Origin: Zoroaster sp. YZ-2022
Taxonomy: Eukaryota; Echinodermata; Asteroidea; Forcipulatida; Zoroasteridae
Reading direction: 5' to 3'
NCBI GenBank assembly: GCA_029582265.1
Contig: CM055828.1
Coordinates: forward strand, 33,825,263 to 33,889,262
Length of the DNA stretch: 64,000 nucleotides
Positions 10,709-21,819 of the stretch are shown here, one piece after another. A model generated the notes under the pieces. The model ran no database searches. It had not been told where the DNA came from and was given only the letters and a program-made list of their open reading frames with translations. The position numbers and the translations under genes were made by a program. The stretch's first letter is position 1; every line of letters begins with the position of its first letter.

Positions 10709-10830
10709 GCGGTGACACCATGTGAAATTCTCAATTGAGTAGTAATTAGTTCTGAAAAGTACTGGAGGTACAACTCGACGTTTCGATCAGTGTGCTCTGA
10801 TCGTCATCAGGAGAATGCCGGACTCTGGGT
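10709..10830 (-). mobile_element. Single arm of a Penelope-like terminal palindrome
   Basis: It begins gcggtgacaccatgtgaaat on the plus strand and continues caattgagtagtaattagtt, exactly like the left arms of the foldbacks at 21456 and 57041. Here the right arm is absent. Read on the minus strand it ends in the hammerhead-like block at 10774-10813. This combination is known from terminal repeats of Penelope-like retroelements, but no reverse-transcriptase sequence is present here, so the assignment is inference. Confidence 0.55.
10774..10813 (-). ncRNA. Hammerhead-ribozyme-like motif
   Basis: On the minus strand the sequence has CTC, the conserved CTGATGA box, a perfect stem (CGATCAG / CTGATCG) around an AGCACA loop, AAACGTC and then GAG. 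CTC and GAG can form the start of stem I. The self-complementary ACGT would allow the very short or dimeric stem III described for hammerheads in Penelope-like elements, with GTC as the cleavage triplet. One base does not fit: either G of GAAA is consumed by stem II or the C after CTGATGA is bulged, so activity is doubtful. Confidence 0.4.
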
Positions 10831-10844
10831 AATGCTTGATATAA

Positions 10845-11195
10845 GCTTGGGTGATAACACGATAATATCGAATATCGCGATACCTTTTTTTTATTACGTT
10901 TACGATATCGAAAACCTTTTTAAGTTATCGTGATATCGCGATTAAAACAAAATCGCCATTGTGAGTCAAGTCAGAAATTCCATGGAAACAAAATTAGATC
11001 AGTCTTTGCAGCTTTTGGACGTGAGAAACAAAGGCGAACTACTTCAGAAGCACATACCCGCTCTGCAAACAAATTTGCGATTTATTGTGATGCTTGTAGA
11101 GGGGTACATACCTGTGGTTATCGGCTCTAAAGCAATCATGCATGAATGAAAAAAATTTATCGCGATACTATCGAAAATTGCGATATATGTTTCCT
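10845..11195. mobile_element. Degenerate element rich in ATATCG/CGATA words
   Basis: The left part (ataatatcgaatatcgcgat, ttacgatatcg, atcgtgatatcgcg) and right part (tttatcgcgatactatcg) are inverted relative to each other around an internal region with two short overlapping frames. The pattern resembles short hAT-type elements with gcgata-rich ends, but I see no exact termini or target duplication. Confidence 0.4.
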
Positions 11196-11847
11196 TTAAT
11201 CCCAGATTCCCTTTACTCCTTCTTCCCTAAATGATCACCGTTTTACAAATGAAATGTACTTGGTGTAATTCTTTATGTCTTACATGTAGGTAGTTTAGTA
11301 AAACTAGAAAACCAATTTCCAATCTGAATTATTATCCTCCGGGTACAAATTTTTGATGTTAGAAATCTGAAATCTATATAAAACTATAAAAAACATTGTC
11401 AATTATTGTTGGAATGGAAATAAATGTCATGAAAAAAAATAATAAATAGAAAATTAAAAAATGTGTTTTCAACGACACAACCTAATAATTTACCTATTTG
11501 ATGTACGTACATACATGTATGTATCTTGGTTCAAAGAAAGTGAAGATACAAAAGTGTTTGCTAACATGACCAAAACATGTAATTTTTAATTACACGTGTA
11601 CAATATCATTCAGGTTTCCAGTTTCTGGTCATGCACTGTAGGTTAGCTTCAAAATCAGTGCGGTGACACACTTTTTTTTTTTAGCCAACCAGTCCCATGA
11701 TCCCCATGTACATGTACATGTATATGCTGTTATTGGAACCAGACCAAATTCCTCATACACAAAATATGGTGGCTAAGAGAGGCCGCACAAATCGGGCAAA
11801 CGTTCATACCTCTACGTGAAAAAGTCATTTAAAACACAGCGTGGCAG
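11196..11847. other. Unassigned AT-rich sequence
   Basis: No gene seen. Contains tacatgtacatgtacatgta near 11706. Confidence 0.4.
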
Positions 11848-12183
11848 AATTACCGGATTCAAGTTCTGGTGTTAGCAACATAATGTGGGTTCGAATCACG
11901 GCCGTGACACTTGTGTCCTTGAGCAAGACACTTAATCATAATTGCTTCTCTCCACCCAGGGGTTAAATGGGTACCTGTGAAGGCAGAGTTGGTTTGCTCT
12001 ATATGCGCTAGAAATGGCAGCAATTGAGCTGTATACTCCCCAGGGAGCTGAGATGGTTTCAGGAATGATTTATGAGCCTTATGAGCAGGGATAATAATAT
12101 AATGCGCCTTGAGCACCACTTAGTTGGTGGATACGTGCGCTATATAAATCCACACATTATTATTATTATTATTATTATTATTA
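11848..12183 (+). mobile_element. SINE A, 5'-truncated
   Basis: It starts inside the tRNA-like head (taccggattcaagttctggt) and retains box B (gggttcgaatcac), the shared body and the tail gcgcttatataaatcc-type block. It ends in an ATT microsatellite (12164-12183). The start point is the same word as in the copy at 24258, so a shorter subfamily is possible. Confidence 0.85.
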
Positions 12184-12221
12184 TCCCCAAGTCTAACAGA
12201 ATTCACTTCATGAAACCAATC

Positions 12222-12389
12222 CGCCCTCAACAATACCAGACAATGCTTTTACCAGTCAAAAACGGTTGACTCATTTTGGACCTGTAAATTACTACACATA
12301 AGGTTTGACAGTATTTGACTTTCAAGTGCACTAGATATGTATACCTTGGCAAGTATATCAACATTTTGACCCTTGTAGTAGTAGGAGGG
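12222..12389 (-). mobile_element. T2 TTAA-type MITE, truncated
   Basis: Matches the right half of the T2 family (caataccagacaatgctttt, cggttgactcattttg, then the terminus gtagtagtaggaggg) and ends at TTAA 12390-12393. The opposite end is missing. Confidence 0.8.
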
Positions 12390-12718
12390 TTAATGCAAAT
12401 ATTAATAAGTCAAACAACCTGCGGAGTAACATCCCCTCATCAAATTCACGTCCCTGGCAGCAGAGGTAGCCACAGCAGGAAGGATGATTTATACATAGTA
12501 AGACACTAGGAAATGAGTTAAAAGTTGTTTATGGACATGTATCCACAAAGCATTTTCATTGCTCATCAATTTTTTTTTATATAGATTTTTTGAAGTTTTT
12601 AAAAATCAACCACCTATATACATACATACATGTACATGTACATGTACATGTATACATTTGTACCAAGCCAGTTCAACCCTGATGAACCAATGAAAGCCAG
12701 TAGACGCTTTAGGAAAAA

Positions 12719-13372
12719 TGTCTGTAAATGCATCCATACTTTATAAGAATCAAGAGATATGTACAGAAACCAACCAATGTCTGTAAATGCATCCACACTT
12801 TATAAGAATCAAGAGATATGTACAGAAACCAACCAATGTCTGTAAATGCATCCACACTTTATAAGAATCAAGAGATATGTACAGAAACCAACCAATGTCT
12901 GTAAATGCATCCACACTTTATAAGAATCAAGAGATATGTACAGAAACCAACCAATGTCTGTAAATGCATCCACACTTTATAAGAATCAAGAGATATGTAC
13001 AGAAACCAACCAATGTCTGTAAATGCATCCACACTTTATAAGAATCAAGAGATATGTACAGAAACCAACCAATGTCTGTAAATGCATCCACACTTTATAA
13101 GAATCAAGAGATATGTACAGAAACCAACCAATGTCTGTAAATGCATCCACACTTTATAAGAATCAAGAGATATGTACAGAAACCAACCAATGTCTGTAAA
13201 TGCATCCATACTTTATAAGAATCAAGAGATATGTACAGAAACCAACCAATGTCTGTAAATGCATCCATACTTTATAAATATAAGAATCAAGAGATATGTA
13301 TAAAAACCAACCAATGTCTGTAAATGCATCCATACTTCATAAGATTAAGAATCAGGGAATAAAAACCAACCT
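12719..13372. repeat. Satellite array, 59-bp unit, about 11 copies
   Basis: The unit begins tgtctgtaaatgcatcca and ends acagaaaccaaccaa. Starts fall at 12719, 12778, 12837, 12896, 12955, 13014, 13073, 13132, 13191 and 13250 (exactly 59 bp apart), then a 65-bp unit and a decayed last unit. Central units are nearly identical, while edge units carry C-to-T changes and insertions, the pattern expected from unequal exchange. A single related unit sits at 39245-39305 before the same gtgaaagt word. Confidence 0.97.
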
Positions 13373-13447
13373 GTGAAAGTTTCAGCTCATTTCATTGTGA
13401 AAAGCATGCAGATTCTTTGAATTCCAATTCATTCCAATGTGGAATTC

Positions 13448-13624
13448 AAGGGGTGTGATTTGACACAATTCAAAAATCTCGAAAAATGGGCAGCATAACC
13501 TGGGCCTTCTTTTGGTCTAGAGGATTTACAGACTCGCCACATTCCCACAAACAAGAAACTAGAGATTTAGACACAATACAGGGAGATTTGTAATTAAAAA
13601 AAATCATGAGAAATCACAGGCCTG
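13448..13624 (+). mobile_element. X-family MITE
   Basis: Starts ggggtgtgatttgacac and ends aaatcacaggcctg. The interior shares ggtctagaggatttacagac with the fragment at 32174. Confidence 0.6.
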
Positions 13625-13707
13625 GTTCAACTTTTACATGTACAAAATAAAGTCAACACAAATTTAAAATTTAAAATTTAAAATTTAAAAAAAAATAATT
13701 CAATGTA

Positions 13708-13893
13708 CAGGGGTGTGATTTGTCAAAAGTAAAAATTAAAAAAAATCCTGAAAAAAAAATGGGTAGCGGGCCTGGGTCTCCCTTTGGTCTAGAGGACAAA
13801 GCCCCCTGAATCTCCCTGGATGTTTTAAAGGCAAATGGATATTTGTAAAAAAAATCCTGAAATCAGGAAAAATCCTGAGAAATCACGGGCCTG
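13708..13893 (+). mobile_element. X-family MITE
   Basis: Starts caggggtgtgatttgtc and ends aaatcacgggcctg, the clearest pair of ends for the family. It contains gggcctgggtctccctttgg and ctagaggacaaagccccctg, shared with the minus-strand copy at 2752. Confidence 0.7.
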
Positions 13894-14067
13894 AATGTAG
13901 TCAGAAATATGTACATTTCAAGTACAGCAATACTCAATTAGGGCAACAGAAAAATACATAGGCCTACATGTATATCCACCTAAAATTAAATTTTAAAAAG
14001 AATTATTTCAATGTAGTCAGATGCTCACCATTTTTTTTACCCACATCTGCAAATTTTGCAAAATTAA

Positions 14068-14820
14068 GCCTCAGTCACACATTCAGGATTTTTACTGCCG
14101 TCCTTGATAGGACCATTCCCGATTAAAATGTCAAAAGTCTGATCAAGATCCTGTGATTCGTGGTGGGAAATTCACAAATTTGTAAAAACATTTATTTAAT
14201 CACGACAACAATCAGATATTGTTCAGGAAGCGTCCCGATTCAGCCGTTTCCAGCCGAATTCGTCCCGATTCTCCCGTTCTCAATCCGAATCTGATCCGAT
14301 TTGTATCTTCCGCATGGTAAAAAACGACCGAATCTGTCCCGACAGCGTCCCGATTCTCCCGAATGCAATCCGACAGAGATCAGACAGTGACCGGACAGTG
14401 AACCGACGCTGACGGAAGACATCCGTTAGGAAACCGTTAGTCACGTGATAGTCCGGTCCTAAAAGAATCACGACAGCGTCCCGATCCACAGGACACCGTC
14501 CAGACAACACAGGAAATTGTTACGATTTTGATCCGATACAGCAGAATCTGTCACGACATAGTCACGATTGTAATCCGACTAGACAAAATCGGCTGAGTTT
14601 CCCGAATGTTACGGGACGCACCTACTGTCGGGAGTGCTTGGCCGACCTCTCTGGACCTTTCCCGATCCGTAGGACTCTGTTACGAAAGTATACGACTGCG
14701 TTCAGACAATGATAGGACATTCCAGATCATTGAGGATAGTAATCCGACTTTTTCACTTTTCGTGTCGTAGCGCTGTCTGATCTCAAATGGGAGCCATAAT
14801 CGGCACTGTGTGAACGCCGC
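14068..14820. mobile_element. Element with iterated CCGAT/CCGAC words
   Basis: From about 14225 to 14680 the sequence is unusually GC-rich and built from variants of cccgattc, tccgaatc, cgacag and atccgac at 10-30-bp spacing. The ends (gcctcagtcacac at 14068; tgtgtgaacgccgc at 14807) give a weak inverted pair. No protein motif is visible in any frame. I think this is a transposon-derived block, class unknown. Confidence 0.45.
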
Positions 14821-15384
14821 ATTACAGACAAAATTCACTGACTTTCTTCTGACTCTATTTTCATATAGGCCTACATGTATTACAACTACACTGTGCAGCA
14901 AAAGCAAAAAAAAACAAAAAAAAAACAAAAAAAACATTTACATGTCTGCGAGGTTGCGGTACAGAACCGGAAAATTATACACATGTATGTAAGGCAAAAT
15001 TGTTTTCATTTATCACTCAGCAAACAAAGAAAACCCCATGTCTTAAACACTACATGTACATGTACCATAACTATTTTTGTGTATGGCCATTTCACAGGCA
15101 AACCAGACAGGTCAAAGATGACCAATTAATAATATTTAGTGTCATGTTTGTGAAGGGAGTCCTATTAACAAATGACATGAAACAGGCACAGATGATCTGT
15201 GTATGCCTGTTGATGGTGGTGGGGAGCCATCCGGAACAAAATAATAAACTGATTTGGCAGTGTTATTGCATGGAGGAAGATTGCATGGATGAAGGTTGCT
15301 GTAAGGGGTAGATGGTTCCTGAGCACTTCATTATCATCATTATCATTGATCACCATCAAGTACAAGTACATGTACTGTAGATGC
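14821..15384. other. Unassigned
   Basis: A-rich run near 14898-14940 (aaaaaaaacaaaaaaaaacaa pattern) and TACATG palindromes. No gene supported. Confidence 0.4.
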
Positions 15385-15388
15385 TTAA

Positions 15389-16102
15389 CCCTCCTACACA
15401 TAGAGGCCACTGTAAACCACTAAATGTCCAATGTGTTGTACACACATTGTTTGTGCATATAAGCCACACTGACTCTTTGAAGTAATCTCCAATGTACATA
15501 CATGTACGCATACAAAGACACATTTATTTATTTATTTGGAATTAAACTTTTGAAACAGTGGCACACGATGTATGTAAATATCGGTGCATCCATCAAAACA
15601 ATTTCTAAGTACAATAGTTACAACAATTAATATTTATAAAAATAACAATATTTAATAATAAAAATATTAAATAGTAATAATAATTTAGCGAAACAAAGCG
15701 AACGCATGGAGCTGAACGAAGGGACGCATTGACACGCCGCACCATCGTATACCACAGTTGACCTTTTTTCAGCAGGTTATACTGTAAACAAACTCCCAAT
15801 AATAAATCACCATCAGCCACTGAGACCAATAAACCATACCAAGCCTCCATCATCCATTGGGATTTTCAGCAGTTATTTTGTAAACACAGACTCTCCATAG
15901 TAACCTACCACCAGCCACTGAGTCTGAAACAAAGTAATATGCCCTGCAATATGTCAATCACAAACCACTAAAACCAACAGACATACATGATGAGGCATTA
16001 TGTTACTATGCAGTATAGCTATGAGGAGCCACTGCCTACCATAGCAATGGCTTGGAGTGGCCTGAATGGGTTGTTTCAAAAATTTCACTGATTGTAGGAG
16101 GG
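15389..16102 (+). mobile_element. T1 TTAA-type MITE with an internal insertion
   Basis: TTAA at 15385-15388 and 16103-16106, with termini ccctcctaca / tgtaggaggg. It aligns to the copy at 5624 throughout except for an insertion at about 15524-15746. The intact copy supplies the empty site (acacat|gtatacc). Confidence 0.88.
15524..15746 (-). mobile_element. Retroelement 3' fragment inserted in T1
   Basis: Absent from the sister T1 copy. Read on the minus strand it ends in an aaataaataaataa tail, which is retrotransposon-like, preceded by AT-rich sequence. Its far end is GC-richer (ggtgcggcgtgtcaatgcg). No frame with a recognisable domain is left. It could be a LINE 3' UTR or a SINE. Confidence 0.5.
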
Positions 16103-16106
16103 TTAA

Positions 16107-16340
16107 TAATAATATTATTTCATTCTTATACAGCACATTTCACATAATGTTCCTAGATGCACTTTACATTATTTCCCCAGTCACTGGGCCGATATAAATC
16201 CAGGTTATTTTTTTTGGCATTATAGGGCTAATCAAACACAATAACCATCTCTACCCCCTCAGGTACCCATTTATACCCATTTATACCACGGTCATGGCCA
16301 GGATTTGAACCCACATTCTGACTACTCAGTCGGATGCACT
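16107..16340 (-). mobile_element. SINE A, 3'-modified copy
   Basis: On the minus strand box B (gggttcaaatcctggcc) and the body (tacccatttata / gaggtacc blocks) are recognisable, with an ATT-rich tail at the left beside the T1 end. The tRNA head is degraded (gtgcatccgactgag). Confidence 0.7.
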
Positions 16341-16344
16341 AAAC

Positions 16345-16582
16345 TATTGATTTAATTTTGCCTCACACCGATGTGTGTATAGCACTGTATACTCAGTGCT
16401 TTTCCGAGTGTCTGTGGAAAAAACTTTACAGGCAACTCAGGCGGGCATTCGAACCCACAACCTCCTGCTTACTAGTGCAGACGTCTTAACCTCTCGACCA
16501 CCGAGCTTGCCCGATGTCGATTGGCTGGCTAGAATCCTAGATGTATATATATAGCAGCGGGTGCCGCGATATTTATAGTTTG
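16345..16582 (-). mobile_element. SINE B (tRNA-derived)
   Basis: Read on the minus strand: gctcggtggtcgagaggtta is box A, gtgggttcgaatgcccgcc is box B, then cacagacactcgg..agcactgagtatacagtgc. It matches 47898-48131. The head is preceded by a conserved stretch (gcggcacccgctgctatat). Confidence 0.82.
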
Positions 16583-16720
16583 ATGAAATTCTTGCGCCGG
16601 GTGATAAACAATTGATTTAAGTTTGCCCTGACGTGTGTATAGCACTGTATACTCGGTGCTTTTCCCGAGTGTCTGTGGACAAACTTCACAGTCGACTGCA
16701 CTTACGTCAAGCATTTCTGA
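16583..16720 (-). mobile_element. SINE B 3' end, abutting copy
   Basis: A second, truncated SINE B in the same orientation: ttgtttatcacccg, then gtatacagtgctatacacac and the cactcggg block. It directly adjoins the first, forming a partial dimer. Confidence 0.65.
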
Positions 16721-16862
16721 TAACATGCGGGTTTTTTTTCCCACCCCATTGCTCTCTGTCATCTGCTAAATGCCAGGTCAGTCTGTCTATGACATTGACC
16801 CCTGTGGATTTTAAGTCTTTATTCTATTCCTTTCAGTCAAGCAGAGTAACTATACAATAACT

Positions 16863-17057
16863 GACCCAGGATTTAGAAACAGGGTGTCAAAATTTGTTAT
16901 TTTTAGAAAAACAGGGTGTCCAAATGTTTAACTTGCATTACTTTTGCACATACAGTGTATACGTACATGTACATTGTACATGTGTATTACAAATAAAACA
17001 GGGTGTCCGTTTAGCAAACATGATGTCCAAAAGACACCCAAAGATATTGCTGGCTAA
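16863..17057 (+). mobile_element. W-family short element
   Basis: Contains several cagggtgtcca words and ends attgctggcta. It matches 9491-9660 closely, with a TACATG expansion inside. Confidence 0.65.
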
Positions 17058-17267
17058 CATTATGCAGCCAATAGCAACTGGGTGAGAACTATGGCTAACC
17101 ATATACATGTACATGTAGTTACATTCAATTAACTTGATCCCTGTCTAAGTCAGGATGATGGTTTGTGGACTATCTGTAACAAGTCTACTAGGTTGCTTCA
17201 CTCGACTGGAGCAAAGCACAGCAGGAAACCATTGGAACCATTGACAAGTTACTCGAATTGTTTCCGC

Positions 17268-17399
17268 TGACACCATGTAATGATCTCTTCTTGGAAGAAG
17301 TGATGGCTCTGAGAAGAGCCGGTTGGTTCATTCTCAACGTTTGATGGTTCTTCTCAGAGCCATCACTTCTTCCAAGAAGAGATCATTACATGGTGTCAC
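17268..17399. mobile_element. Foldback palindrome, Penelope-like type
   Basis: Perfect arms: tgacaccatgtaatgatctc ... pairs with its complement ending acatggtgtca. The loop contains cattctcaacgttt. The outer tgacaccatg and the AAACGTTGAG word are shared with the palindromes at 21456 and 57041, but the arm interior differs, so this is a separate subfamily. Confidence 0.7.
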
Positions 17400-19002
17400 C
17401 CGAAAGAACTCGATTATCTATCTCCACCATGCGAAGCCTCAAATCCTACATGATTGACAAGTTGTTGGGTTTTTTTCGACCGTGGTCGTTGGAGTGGTTT
17501 GTTGGAGTGTACTGATCGTGTACAAATAGTGATCAACCACTAGGGTTCCAGGTTCTTTTCGCTGCGCCCCTCCTTGGTAGTCTGTGTTTGTGGTTTGACT
17601 CCATGTGAGTCAAGTGCTTGAGTGGCTGATGTTTCTTCAGGTAGTCTGAGGAGATGTCCAGTTCATCTACTGTCAAGTGTCTCTTGGTTGAGTGAATGAT
17701 TTCCCTTGTATCGCATAGCAAAAACACTACACAAAATTAACTATTTGCTAATCAGAGTTGCAGATTTGCTATTCAAAATTAGCATAACATACACACACAA
17801 ATATTTCCCTCCAAAAATGTTGCTATGCAAACATTTTAAATGGAATCGCTCCCTGGTCTGGTTGTGGTGATGCTCCAGAGAATCATATTCTTTTCAAAAC
17901 AGTTCTACATTTGGTCATTTTCTTTGGCCATCGAGGACAAAAACGGAGAGAAGTTTCTCTGAAATGGCGTAAATTACTCGTGATTTTGTGCACTACAATA
18001 TGAACCAACGGAAGCTGTGAACCTGTGGCAAGGTTAATGCTCATCATGAACCCTGGAGTAAAGTGTCCACAGTTAAGCCAACATGTCTTTGAATAACAAC
18101 CTCATATTTACCACAGGTACAGTCAAAACATATTCTTCATCCCCCCAAAAAAAGATCGGTCTTGGCCCCCTGGGGTGTTCACAATTCCCCAAAAATATCC
18201 CAATCACTCTTGATTGGGAGGAATTTTTTTGTCTGTTTCTTGCTTGCCGCGGGCATACAGTACATGTACATAGTTTGTCTTTCCAGAACACTAACTCCTT
18301 ATTCACCTCTGACCAGGTGCCTGTAACTCCACCTCGGTGGAAGAAAGCATTTCTAAGTCTGGGATGAAGACGGGTCAGTGCTTACCACAATAAGTCAGCG
18401 GTATTGATTATAGGCATGTCCAGCTACTGTAGTCCTGGGGGGGGGGGGGGGGGAGATGATAAGTTTAATATTTTAAACACCTGCATTTTAGGTTTAGATA
18501 GAAACTAATTTTTTTTACTGACAAAAACCCTCTAGCAAAATTTGATATTCATGTACAAACTCCATACAGGTTTTATTCACAGGATAACAAATATGTTTTG
18601 GGTAGGGTTGGGTTTTATTTTTGTACTGTGTGGTCAAAAATTATGAATGCAAAATTTTTTATTTTGGGTGAACAAGTGTAAAGTATGATTTAATTTCCCC
18701 CACCTGTTGCTGTAAAAATGTTTTCTTCCAGTGACTTCAAGTTAAAAACAATATACATGTATTGTAGGCCTATGTCTGCCATTGGTGTACACATGCACGT
18801 ACATGTAGTGTTTTTGCAAGGAAACATTCTAACTTCGTCTAATTCATCCACAAACTCGTATGCTTACTCTCTTGGAATCAAGATACACTGTATTTACATA
18901 AATACACTGAATAACAAACCTGAGAAAGTTTCAGCTTAGGAATTAAGGAAAGAGTCATCAAATCGTTTCCTCATTTCTTACTGACAATTATTTCACTTTT
19001 CT
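17400..19002. other. Unassigned
   Basis: No supported gene. Notable items are a G-run at 18437-18453 and a stretch with several short frames at 18083-18370 but no splice support. The piece at 17400-17460 (caccatgcgaagc) is conserved beside the other Penelope-like palindromes. Confidence 0.4.
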
Positions 19003-19006
19003 TTAA

Positions 19007-19222
19007 AAGGGACAGTATCGCCACGATCAGAGCAGACTTTCAACAGGGCATGGAATCGGTGTCCTAGTTTAAGATGAACACAGTGACTGAAAATTACTGG
19101 CTCATTTATGCAGCAGCAACGGTGTATGACCTTATCATGTGGGGTATTATTTTCAGTCACTGAGTTAATCTAAAACTAGCACTCCGATTCCATGTCCTGT
19201 TGATCGTGACGATATTGCCCCT
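19007..19222. mobile_element. Z TTAA-type MITE
   Basis: TTAA at 19003-19006 and 19223-19226. The left end aagggacagtatcgccacga pairs with the right end ending tcgtgacgatattgcccct. Relative to the copy at 6830 the asymmetric centre is inverted. Confidence 0.88.
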
Positions 19223-19281
19223 TTAAATTGACAGCATCTCAGTAAAAACGTTTTACATGTCCATTAAAATTCAACCATTAA

Positions 19282-19540
19282 CCCTCCTATAGGTTTAACA
19301 CTCAAAGACACTCAAAATTTGTATGTCTCTCTTAACCCATTGACTTTGTGCAGTGCACTCAAATAAATGCAAGGACATGTGGCTAGGATAGGTCAAACCA
19401 AAACCACTGGACAGTACATACACAGCTCTGTGTGACTCTGTGGTTTGACCTACCAATTGGCAATGCAACCAAAAATACTCAAGTGACTGTCTGTGAGTGC
19501 CGTGCTGACTGGGCCAAATTTCAGCATGGGCATAGGAGGG
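19282..19540. mobile_element. T5 TTAA-type MITE
   Basis: TTAA at 19278-19281 and 19541-19544. Termini ccctcctata / cataggaggg. The interior has no copy elsewhere in this window and holds repeated actcaa/ttgaccta words. No coding frame. Confidence 0.8.
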
Positions 19541-19544
19541 TTAA

Positions 19545-19853
19545 CCCTCCTACTACTACAAGGGTCAAAATCAGTCAAAATGTTGATATACTTGCCAAGG
19601 TATATCTAGTGCACTTAAAAGTCAAACACTGTCAAACCTTACGTGTAGTAAGTACATTTACAGGTCAAAATGAGTCAACCATTTTTGACTAGCAAAAAGC
19701 ATTGTCTGGTATTGTTCAGGGTGGTCAAAATGACAGTGAAAACCTGTCAAAAATGCCCCTGTGTGCACATTTGGGTCAACGGTCAAAACAGGTAGTTGAC
19801 TGGTTTTGACCTCTACAGCAACTTTCCACTAAGGTGCATCAATAGTAGGAGGG
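19545..19853 (+). mobile_element. T2 TTAA-type MITE, complete
   Basis: It shares the TTAA at 19541-19544 with T5 and ends at TTAA 19854-19857. Termini ccctcctactact / agtaggaggg. The interior is built from iterated gtcaaaa/ttttgac words (ggtcaaaatcagtcaaaatg, agtcaaaca, ggtcaaaatgagtcaacc). Copies lie at 12222, 26620, 29247, 43451 and 50527. Confidence 0.88.
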
Positions 19854-19857
19854 TTAA

Positions 19858-21455
19858 ATTATTTTTAAATTATCAATTTTATACCTTACCTTTAACATTG
19901 TGAAGGAAACTGTGTTCTCTCACATATCAGTAACAAAGGAAATCACAGCAATATTTTGTCTTCACCTCTCTTAATATGGGGTCAGACAGGAATTCCCTCA
20001 GAAAACCCGCTCAATTGTTGTTTAAAAAAAAAGCTGATTGATCGCAATAAATGGTGAAAAGCTCCCTGGAGAATGATTGTAATTGTCGGTCATGTACAAG
20101 TCAACTCAAGCCATATGGGACGCAAGAAATCTACAAATTAGAAGCAGAGCTTTTCATTTAAAAAAAAAAGCAAATTTACGGATGGATAACCGGTTTTGGG
20201 TAACTGACAGGGTAGGTTACCTCATGGGGAGGGGGAGGAGATTTTAAAAAAAGATTAAAAAAAAGAATAAATTCATTTAGGGTTTCGACTGAATTGGCTT
20301 TAAATAAATTTATATTGATAACTGATTATAACTCTAATCAAGTTTTTTTCTTCAGAAACTGCTATCCTAAATCTGTGCTGTTTATAGCCTCTCCACACAT
20401 TTGCATTATTATAAAAATATTACAGGTCTATGACTTAGGTAGTGTCAAGATCAAAGTATACATTATTACATTACATCCTGACCAAATTATTGTTCAAGTG
20501 CTTTCATTTTAGCATTGAAATACTGCCCTCATTTGTCAAGGTGTTCATGGGTCAGAAATCAACAAATTTATTTTCATGAATTTCAACGGGTGTGACCCTT
20601 CACTGATACTAAATGTTCTTGTTTTTCCAAGTACTGTGTTTACATGTATGTACAAATTTACAACATGGACAAGTATATTTTCTTTCCACCTCGGGGCAGA
20701 TTCAGGGTGGCGGAAAAAATGTGTGGGAGGCACGCTGCCAAAAAAAAAAGAAAAGAGGATCAATTTGCCACAAATAAGGGGTATAAAAAAACATGGTGAA
20801 TGTATGCATGGTGTTAAAAACGGCTGGAAAGTGGCCTCATTCCGCCTCCCCTAACCTTGTATCCACGATGTTTCTCCCGGCATTTTGACAAATCTACTCT
20901 TACAGTACATGTACATACTGATTTCCATATCAACAAGTGCCATTCTGAATTGTGGATATAACTGTTGCCCTCCCTCCTCCCCTCCATTCTGATATACAGA
21001 GTGGAGTCTCATAAACAATTTTCTTGCGTGTGTCAATGTCCCCGTCTACTTCCTGAAGGTGGCCAAGAAAACAGTCCTCGGATGACAGCAGCAAGGATGC
21101 CCCTCGTTATTCGAGTGGAAATGGCAGAACCTGGTCACAGGAGGGAGGGGAGGGGGCCAACGGAACAGGACACATGTAAATTTGGGATGTTTTTCAGAAA
21201 CTGCAAATGTTTTTAAGGGTGAGGCGTAATCACCTGTGCTGATCATACGAGTGAACAAAGCTTGTTAAATCTGTATTTTTTTTTGTCCTGTACTGTCGTT
21301 GGCAACATCCGTTACACGAATACATGTCTCACACAATGACCCTTACAATTTTCACTTACGTTTAAGTTGATCATCATTTAAAACCAAACAAGTGTACATG
21401 TACTTAGTCAGTGGATTTTCTTATCAATTGAGAATGTACTAGTATCCTAAAGGAA
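19858..21455. other. Unassigned
   Basis: No supported gene. Several short frames at 20576-21216 overlap both strands without splice signals. G-rich words lie near 20226 and 21140. Confidence 0.4.
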
Positions 21456-21673
21456 AGACTGTTTGCGGTGACACCATGTGAAATTTTCAGTTGAGTAATA
21501 ATTAGTTCTGAAAAGAACTTTAATTACAACTCAGCGTTTCGATCAGTATGCTCTGATCTCCCTGAAGATGATCAGAGCATACTGATCAAAACGTTGAGTT
21601 GTAACCACCAGTTCTTTTCAGAACTAATTACTACTCAATTGAGAATTTCACATGGTGTCACCGCAAACAGTCT
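21456..21673. mobile_element. Long palindrome, Penelope-like terminal type
   Basis: About 218 bp, nearly perfectly self-complementary: agactgtttgcggtgacacc at the left and its complement at the right. Near the centre, tttcgatcagtatgctctgat and atcagagcatactgat pair. The right arm on the plus strand carries a degraded hammerhead-like block (21562-21598, CTGAAGATG..AAAACGTTGAG). Downstream ttatccttttcaccatgcaa is conserved at 57041. Confidence 0.8.
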
Positions 21674-21819
21674 ACAGTACTTATCCTTTTCACCATGCAA
21701 AGCTACAAATATTACTTGGTATCCTAAAACCTAGAAAGTTGCAATGTTATTATGGATATAAACCTACAGTGTACATGATGATCTAACTCAAACTCAGAAA
21801 TTTAGATCTGAGCTGAAAC

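Noticed and set aside
12719..13372. CRISPR array at the 59-bp repeats
   Set aside because: There are no spacers, the units are contiguous, and the context is a eukaryotic genome.
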